From positions 1-10,253 of the forward strand of contig CAYLJO010000221.1 of NCBI GenBank assembly GCA_964383905.1: a stretch of DNA of 10,253 bases, given 5' to 3'. Below are positions 7,186-10,253 of this stretch, one piece after another. The notes under the pieces were generated by a model that was not told where the DNA came from, made no database searches, and saw only the letters and a list, made by a program, of their open reading frames with translations. The position numbers and the translations under genes were made by a program. Numbering within the stretch: position 1 is the first letter of the stretch; every line of letters begins with the position of its first letter. This stretch comes from CAYLJO01 sp964383905 (lineage in GTDB: Bacteria > Acidobacteriota > Blastocatellia > Pyrinomonadales > Pyrinomonadaceae).

Positions 7186-7493
7186 ATGCGTACTCTGGTC
7201 TTGGTGGCCGGCGCCTTGGTAGCGTTGAGCGGTTGCATGACTGAGGCACAGCACATTCATCCAACACGCTGCCGGATGGGAAGCCTGGATACATCATCGT
7301 CTGCAACAGCCAGCGTTACGACCGCTGCCTCAATCGGGCGGCGAAGGTGTGCAACGGCGCGTACACCATCGTGCCGCAAGCTCGAGATACGGTCAGGCAT
7401 GCAGCCCGGACTACCTCTTGCTTTTCGGGGCGCGCGCCGGATTGTCATCTTCAACCCAGCTTCTACATCCGAGTCGCATCCCATCGCGCCTAA
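7186..7493 (+). pseudogene. Small lipoprotein gene broken by a frameshift
   Basis: The first part (ATG 7186) encodes a lipoprotein signal, MRTLVLVAGALVALSGC, then MTEAQHIHP. After position 7262 the frame no longer reads as protein, but the frame beginning at AAC 7263 gives NTLPDGKPGYIIVCNSQRYD and then RCLNRAAKVCNGAYTIVPQ, to a TAA at 7491-7493. This is the cysteine-bearing 'LPDG..GY.I.C....YDRCLNRAA.VC' pattern of small lipoproteins I associate with Xanthomonadales. That frame is closed upstream by TGA at 7242-7244, so the break falls between 7245 and about 7265, most simply one base lost in CCN before AAC. The end beyond VPQ does not look conserved in any frame. It could be a real pseudogene or a sequence error. 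It lies alone between the ankyrin gene and the nrd terminator. Confidence 0.6.
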
Positions 7494-7518
7494 AAAGGAC
7501 CTCGGCGTTTCGAAGCAT

Positions 7519-7546
7519 AAAACGGCGAGGACCGAAGTCCTCGCCG
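7519..7546 (-). terminator. Intrinsic terminator, minus strand, UUCG tetraloop
   Basis: CGGCGAGGAC at 7523-7532 and GTCCTCGCCG at 7537-7546 form a perfect 10-bp stem. Read leftward, the loop is the very stable C(UUCG)G tetraloop and the stem is followed by TTTT (7519-7522). On the plus strand the hairpin is followed by GGGGAATATG with no T-run, so it faces the nrdJ genes. It lies 127 bases past the nrdJb stop and is probably the end of the nrdJ transcript. Confidence 0.75.
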
Positions 7547-7573
7547 GGGAATATGTTTACTGAAAATCGACTA

Positions 7574-7635
7574 ATCTCACCTTATGAGGCCCGTTATCTC
7601 AGCTTATGGGGTCCAAATCTCACTTTATGGGGTCC
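7574..7635. repeat. Three 19-bp direct repeats, possible mobile-element end or recombinase sites
   Basis: ATCTCACCTTATGAGGCCC (7574-7592), ATCTCAGCTTATGGGGTCC (7596-7614) and ATCTCACTTTATGGGGTCC (7617-7635) are spaced 22 and 21 bases apart. They differ at a few positions only, and the third is followed by CCCC. Regular repeats of about 20 bp at one turn-of-two-helices spacing are typical of transposase or tyrosine-recombinase binding arrays at element ends. No transposase or integrase lies in the window. The array sits between nrdJb and its likely terminator, which suggests a later insertion or a leftover solo end. Confidence 0.65.
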
Positions 7636-7672
7636 CCCATACAAATAGCGCCCCTGCCCGCGCGGCCTCTCC

Positions 7673-8446
7673 TCACCCGCACTTCGAATCACCGCAGTTC
7701 AGGCAGGTCATGCAGCCGTCCATCATGACCACCGCGGCGGTGCTGCACTTGCCACAGAGCTGCGCGCCCTCGGGGAAGTGCGACTTCGAGAAGGCATCCG
7801 TCTGCTTCGCGCGGGCGTCGAACTCGGCGCGCTTCTCCTCCACCATCTTCTGCTGAAACTGGTCGAGCTGCGGCTTCCTCATGAGACCGATGCTCTGCAG
7901 GTGCCGCTCGATCACATGGCCGAGCTCCGCGATGATCGACGGCATGAACTTCCCGCCCGGCTGCCAATAGCCGCCACGGGGATCGAACACCGCTTTCAGC
8001 TCGTCCACGAGGAACGTGACGTCTCCGCCCTTGCGGAACACGGCGGAAATAATCCGGGTGAGCGCCACGATCCACTGGAAGTGATCGAGGTTCTTCGAAT
8101 TGATGAAGATCTCGAAGGGGCGGCGCTGCTCGTACTCGGTGCCTTCGTTCAGCACGATGTCGTTGATGGTCACGTACATCGCGTGGTCCGAGATCGGAGT
8201 TTTGATCTTGTAGGTCGAGCCGATCAGCATCTCCGGCCGTTCGAGCTTCTCGTGCATCCGGATGACTGTAGCGGTCCGGCCGTTCTTGTCGCGGAAGGTC
8301 TCCTCGCCCTGAATGGCGAGCACCTTGGCGTCCGCAACTTTGTCTGCAGCCTTCTCCGCAACCTTGCCGGCGGCCTTCTCGGGCGCCCTCTCCTCCGGCT
8401 TCTGCACGCTGTACTTGACGATTTTCCGATCGATCTTGATGGCCAT
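7673..8446 (-). CDS. nrdJb: Class II ribonucleotide reductase small subunit-like part NrdJb
   Basis: This 257-aa protein is the detached C-terminal part of the adenosylcobalamin-dependent (class II) ribonucleotide reductase, as in the split nrdJa-nrdJb pair of Pseudomonas aeruginosa. Hallmarks: MAIKIDRKIV at the start, an Ala/Lys/Glu linker (17-45), the conserved block ERPEMLIGSTYKIKTPISDH then FEIFINSKNLDHFQWIVALTR, AVFDPRGGYW, and a tail with six cysteines (C231, C234, C245, C248, C251, C256) in CxxC spacing. In the family this tail is thought to relay electrons to the active site of NrdJa or to bind metal. ATG 8446 was chosen over the upstream ATG 8482 because it matches family starts and has AGGAAA (8453-8458) six bases before it. 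It follows nrdJa with a 119-base gap on the same strand and is followed by the UUCG terminator. Confidence 0.92.
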   Translation of the reverse strand: MAIKIDRKIVKYSVQKPEERAPEKAAGKVAEKAADKVADAKVLAIQGEETFRDKNGRTATVIRMHEKLERPEMLIGSTYKIKTPISDHAMYVTINDIVLNEGTEYEQRRPFEIFINSKNLDHFQWIVALTRIISAVFRKGGDVTFLVDELKAVFDPRGGYWQPGGKFMPSIIAELGHVIERHLQSIGLMRKPQLDQFQQKMVEEKRAEFDARAKQTDAFSKSHFPEGAQLCGKCSTAAVVMMDGCMTCLNCGDSKCG

Positions 8447-8452
8447 GTTGTG

Positions 8453-8458
8453 TTTCCT
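8453..8458 (-). promoter_or_regulatory. Ribosome-binding site of nrdJb
   Basis: On the minus strand AGGAAA stands six bases before ATG 8446. It decides the start in favour of MAIKIDRK over the longer MRSLRNRF form. Confidence 0.6.
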
Positions 8459-8520
8459 GAATCTGTTCCGAAGCGACCGCATCGCGTCGCCCTCAGGCGG
8501 TAATGGGATACTCGCTGTCA

Positions 8521-8535
8521 GCGGGAATCTCCCGC
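8521..8535. other. Small hairpin in the nrdJa-nrdJb gap
   Basis: GCGGGA (8521-8526) and TCCCGC (8530-8535) form a 6-bp stem with a 3-base loop, in the 119-bp space between the two nrd genes. There is no T-run on either side, so it is not a clear terminator; it may act in RNA processing or be chance. Confidence 0.25.
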
Positions 8536-8565
8536 ACGGGTGACATCACCTCACGATCTAACAGC

Positions 8566-10253
8566 TCAGTGACGCCCGTAGTACCCCTCTCGCATTGCGT
8601 CGTGTAAGTTCGCCGCAGTGTGGATCTCTCCGTCATATTCGATCTCTTCGTCCCCGCGCGCCTCGATAACCGTTCCATCATCAAGTGTGAACTTATAGAT
8701 CGTGTTCTTGAGGTCCTGCTCCTTGACCAACACGCCCTGGAAGGCTTCGGGGTTGAAGCGGAACGTCGTGCAGCCCTTGAGCCCCTGCTCGTGCGCGTAG
8801 AGATAAATGTCCTTGAACTTCTCGTACGGAAAGCCCGTCGGCACGTTAGCCGTTTTGGAAATCGACGAATCCACCCACTTTTGCGACGCCGCCTGCACGT
8901 CAACGTGCTCCTTCGGCGAGATGTCGTCAGAGGCGATGAAGTAATCCGGGAGCCTGTCGGAGTTGGCTGCCGCATCCGGACTCGCCTTCGGATTGACCAG
9001 CTCGCGATAGGCCAACAGCTCGAAGGAGTAAACGTCAATCTTCTCCTTCGATTTCTTGCCGTCCCGAATCACGTTACGGAAGTAGTGGTGTGCAAAGGAC
9101 GGCTCAATGCCGTTCGAGGCATTGTTCGCAAGCGACAGGGAGATCGTGCCCGTCGGTGCGATCGAGGTGTGATGTGTGAAGCGCGCGCCGACTTCGGCCA
9201 GCTCGTGCACCAGCTGCGGAGCGACTTCCGCAATGCGCTGCATGTATCGGCTGTACTTGGCGTGCAGCAGGCGGCCCGGGATCTTCGCACCCGGCTTCCA
9301 TCCGTCGCGCACCATTTCCGTCCGCTTTCTCAACATCTCGCGGGTGACCGTGAACTCCTCATTCATGATCGGAGCCGGGCCTTTCTCACGAGAGAGCTCG
9401 AGTGCCGCCTCCCATCCCGCGACCGCCATTTCCCGCGAGACATCCTCCGTGAACTTCAGCGATTCGGGCGAGCCATACTTCATGCGCAGAAGTGTCATCG
9501 TGCTGCCTAGGCCGAGGAAGCCCATGCCGTGACGACGTTTGCTCAGAATCTCCTTGCGCTGTCTCTCGAGCGGCAGGCCGTTGACCTCCACGACGTTGTC
9601 CAGCATGCGCGTGAAGATCTTGACGACCTCGCGATACTCGGACCAATTGAACTGCGCGAGCTCCGTGAACGGATGGCGGACGAAGTTCGTGAGGTTGACA
9701 GAACCTAACAGGCAAGCGCCGTACTCCGGTAGCGCCTGTTCGCCGCAGGGGTTCGTAGCGCGGATGTTTTCGCACCACCAGTTGTTGTTCATCTCATTGA
9801 CACGGTCAATGAGAATGAACCCCGGCTCCGCGAAATCATAGGTCGACGTCATGATGAGGTCCCACACGCGTCGCGCCGGCAGGGTCTTGTAGACCTTGCA
9901 CGCGACCAGGCCCTCTTCGTTGACGACATAGCCGTCGTGAATCTCCCACTCACGCCACTGGAACTTGTTGGTGTCAGTCAGATCGGGATGCTCGCTCTCG
10001 TACTCCTTGCGTGAGATCGGGAATGCGAGCTTCCACTCACGATCTTCCCGTACCGCCTGTATGAATTCATCGGTGATGAGCAGGGAGAGATTGAACTGCC
10101 GCAGACGGCCGTTTTCCCGCTTGGCACGGATGAATTCCATGACGTCAGGATGTCCGACGTCGAACGTCCCCATCTGCGCTCCGCGTCGGCCGCCGGCAGA
10201 GGAGACGGTGAAACACATCTTGTCGAAGATGTCCATGAAGGAGAGCGGACCCG
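8566..10253 (-). CDS. nrdJa: Class II (B12-dependent) ribonucleotide reductase catalytic part NrdJa, 5' end outside window
   Basis: The visible 561 residues are the C-terminal part of the adenosylcobalamin-dependent ribonucleotide reductase, which makes deoxyribonucleotides without oxygen dependence. The frame runs off the right edge, reading GPLSFMDIFDKMCF, so the start and the N-terminal barrel half are missing here. Counting from that MDIF methionine (10236): AGGRRGAQMGTFDVGHPDV (14-32), the finger-loop NPCGE (162-166), where the family's thiyl-radical Cys and Glu lie, SVNLTNF (179-185), RHGMGFLGLG (235-244), and PTGTIS (361-366), the substrate-phosphate loop. The protein ends EGYYGRH with no C-terminal cysteine pair; that function lies in NrdJb next door. 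Its stop (TGA, 8566-8568) is 119 bases before the nrdJb start, so the two are probably one transcript. The identity is very secure; whether the full gene contains an ATP-cone cannot be seen. Confidence 0.95.
   Translation of the reverse strand, partial: GPLSFMDIFDKMCFTVSSAGGRRGAQMGTFDVGHPDVMEFIRAKRENGRLRQFNLSLLITDEFIQAVREDREWKLAFPISRKEYESEHPDLTDTNKFQWREWEIHDGYVVNEEGLVACKVYKTLPARRVWDLIMTSTYDFAEPGFILIDRVNEMNNNWWCENIRATNPCGEQALPEYGACLLGSVNLTNFVRHPFTELAQFNWSEYREVVKIFTRMLDNVVEVNGLPLERQRKEILSKRRHGMGFLGLGSTMTLLRMKYGSPESLKFTEDVSREMAVAGWEAALELSREKGPAPIMNEEFTVTREMLRKRTEMVRDGWKPGAKIPGRLLHAKYSRYMQRIAEVAPQLVHELAEVGARFTHHTSIAPTGTISLSLANNASNGIEPSFAHHYFRNVIRDGKKSKEKIDVYSFELLAYRELVNPKASPDAAANSDRLPDYFIASDDISPKEHVDVQAASQKWVDSSISKTANVPTGFPYEKFKDIYLYAHEQGLKGCTTFRFNPEAFQGVLVKEQDLKNTIYKFTLDDGTVIEARGDEEIEYDGEIHTAANLHDAMREGYYGRH

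Noticed and set aside
7778..8503. Plus-strand 241-aa open frame opposite nrdJb
   Set aside because: It is a mirror of the securely identified nrdJb, with Leu/Arg/His-rich composition typical of antisense frames in GC-rich DNA.
8620..9510. Plus-strand 296-aa open frame opposite nrdJa
   Set aside because: Antisense shadow of nrdJa, Arg/Leu/Val-rich with no recognisable motif.
1..10253. CRISPR array, tRNA or rRNA genes
   Set aside because: The only regular repeats are the three 19-bp units at 7574-7635, whose gaps of 2-3 bases are far too short for CRISPR spacers; no tRNA cloverleaf or rRNA sequence was seen.

Overview
The window looks like a chromosomal accessory region of a Gammaproteobacterium, most likely in or near the Xanthomonadales/Nevskiales. 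The evidence is a class II ribonucleotide reductase split into NrdJa and NrdJb (the arrangement known from Pseudomonas and Xanthomonas relatives), high-GC coding DNA, and a small lipoprotein of a type I associate with that group. The lineage is inferred from gene content only.

Layout. (1) 1-771: an unrecognised, lower-GC ORF with an acidic tail. Its first codons lie in two imperfect repeats that resemble the end of an IS21-like element, so the left edge may be a mobile-element junction. (2) 772-1056: non-coding, with a possible weak promoter. (3) 1057-5561: a tight four-gene plus-strand operon of exported proteins. These are a 405-aa exported protein, a 378-aa periplasmic protein with a FlgT/LPP20-like N-terminus, a 215-aa helical exported protein, and a 495-aa lipoprotein combining FlgT-N-like, CsgG-like and FlgT-C-like regions. 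No curlin or flagellar gene is present. (4) 5785-7111: a two-TM coiled-coil protein overlapping an ankyrin-repeat protein. (5) 7186-7493: a small lipoprotein gene broken by a frameshift. (6) 7523-7546: a UUCG hairpin terminator facing left. (7) 7574-7635: three 19-bp direct repeats, probably a mobile-element end or recombinase-site array. (8) 7673-10253: minus strand, nrdJa (5' end beyond the window) followed by nrdJb.

How the genes fit together. The four-gene operon is the best candidate for an undescribed system: an envelope complex built around a CsgG/FlgT-like outer-membrane lipoprotein with three exported partners. It could be a secretion channel, a surface-structure assembly factor or an envelope scaffold; the sequence does not decide. 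NrdJa and NrdJb together make one B12-dependent ribonucleotide reductase: NrdJa holds the catalytic barrel, and NrdJb carries the C-terminal cysteine cluster. The ankyrin/TM pair is probably co-translated, but its function is unknown.
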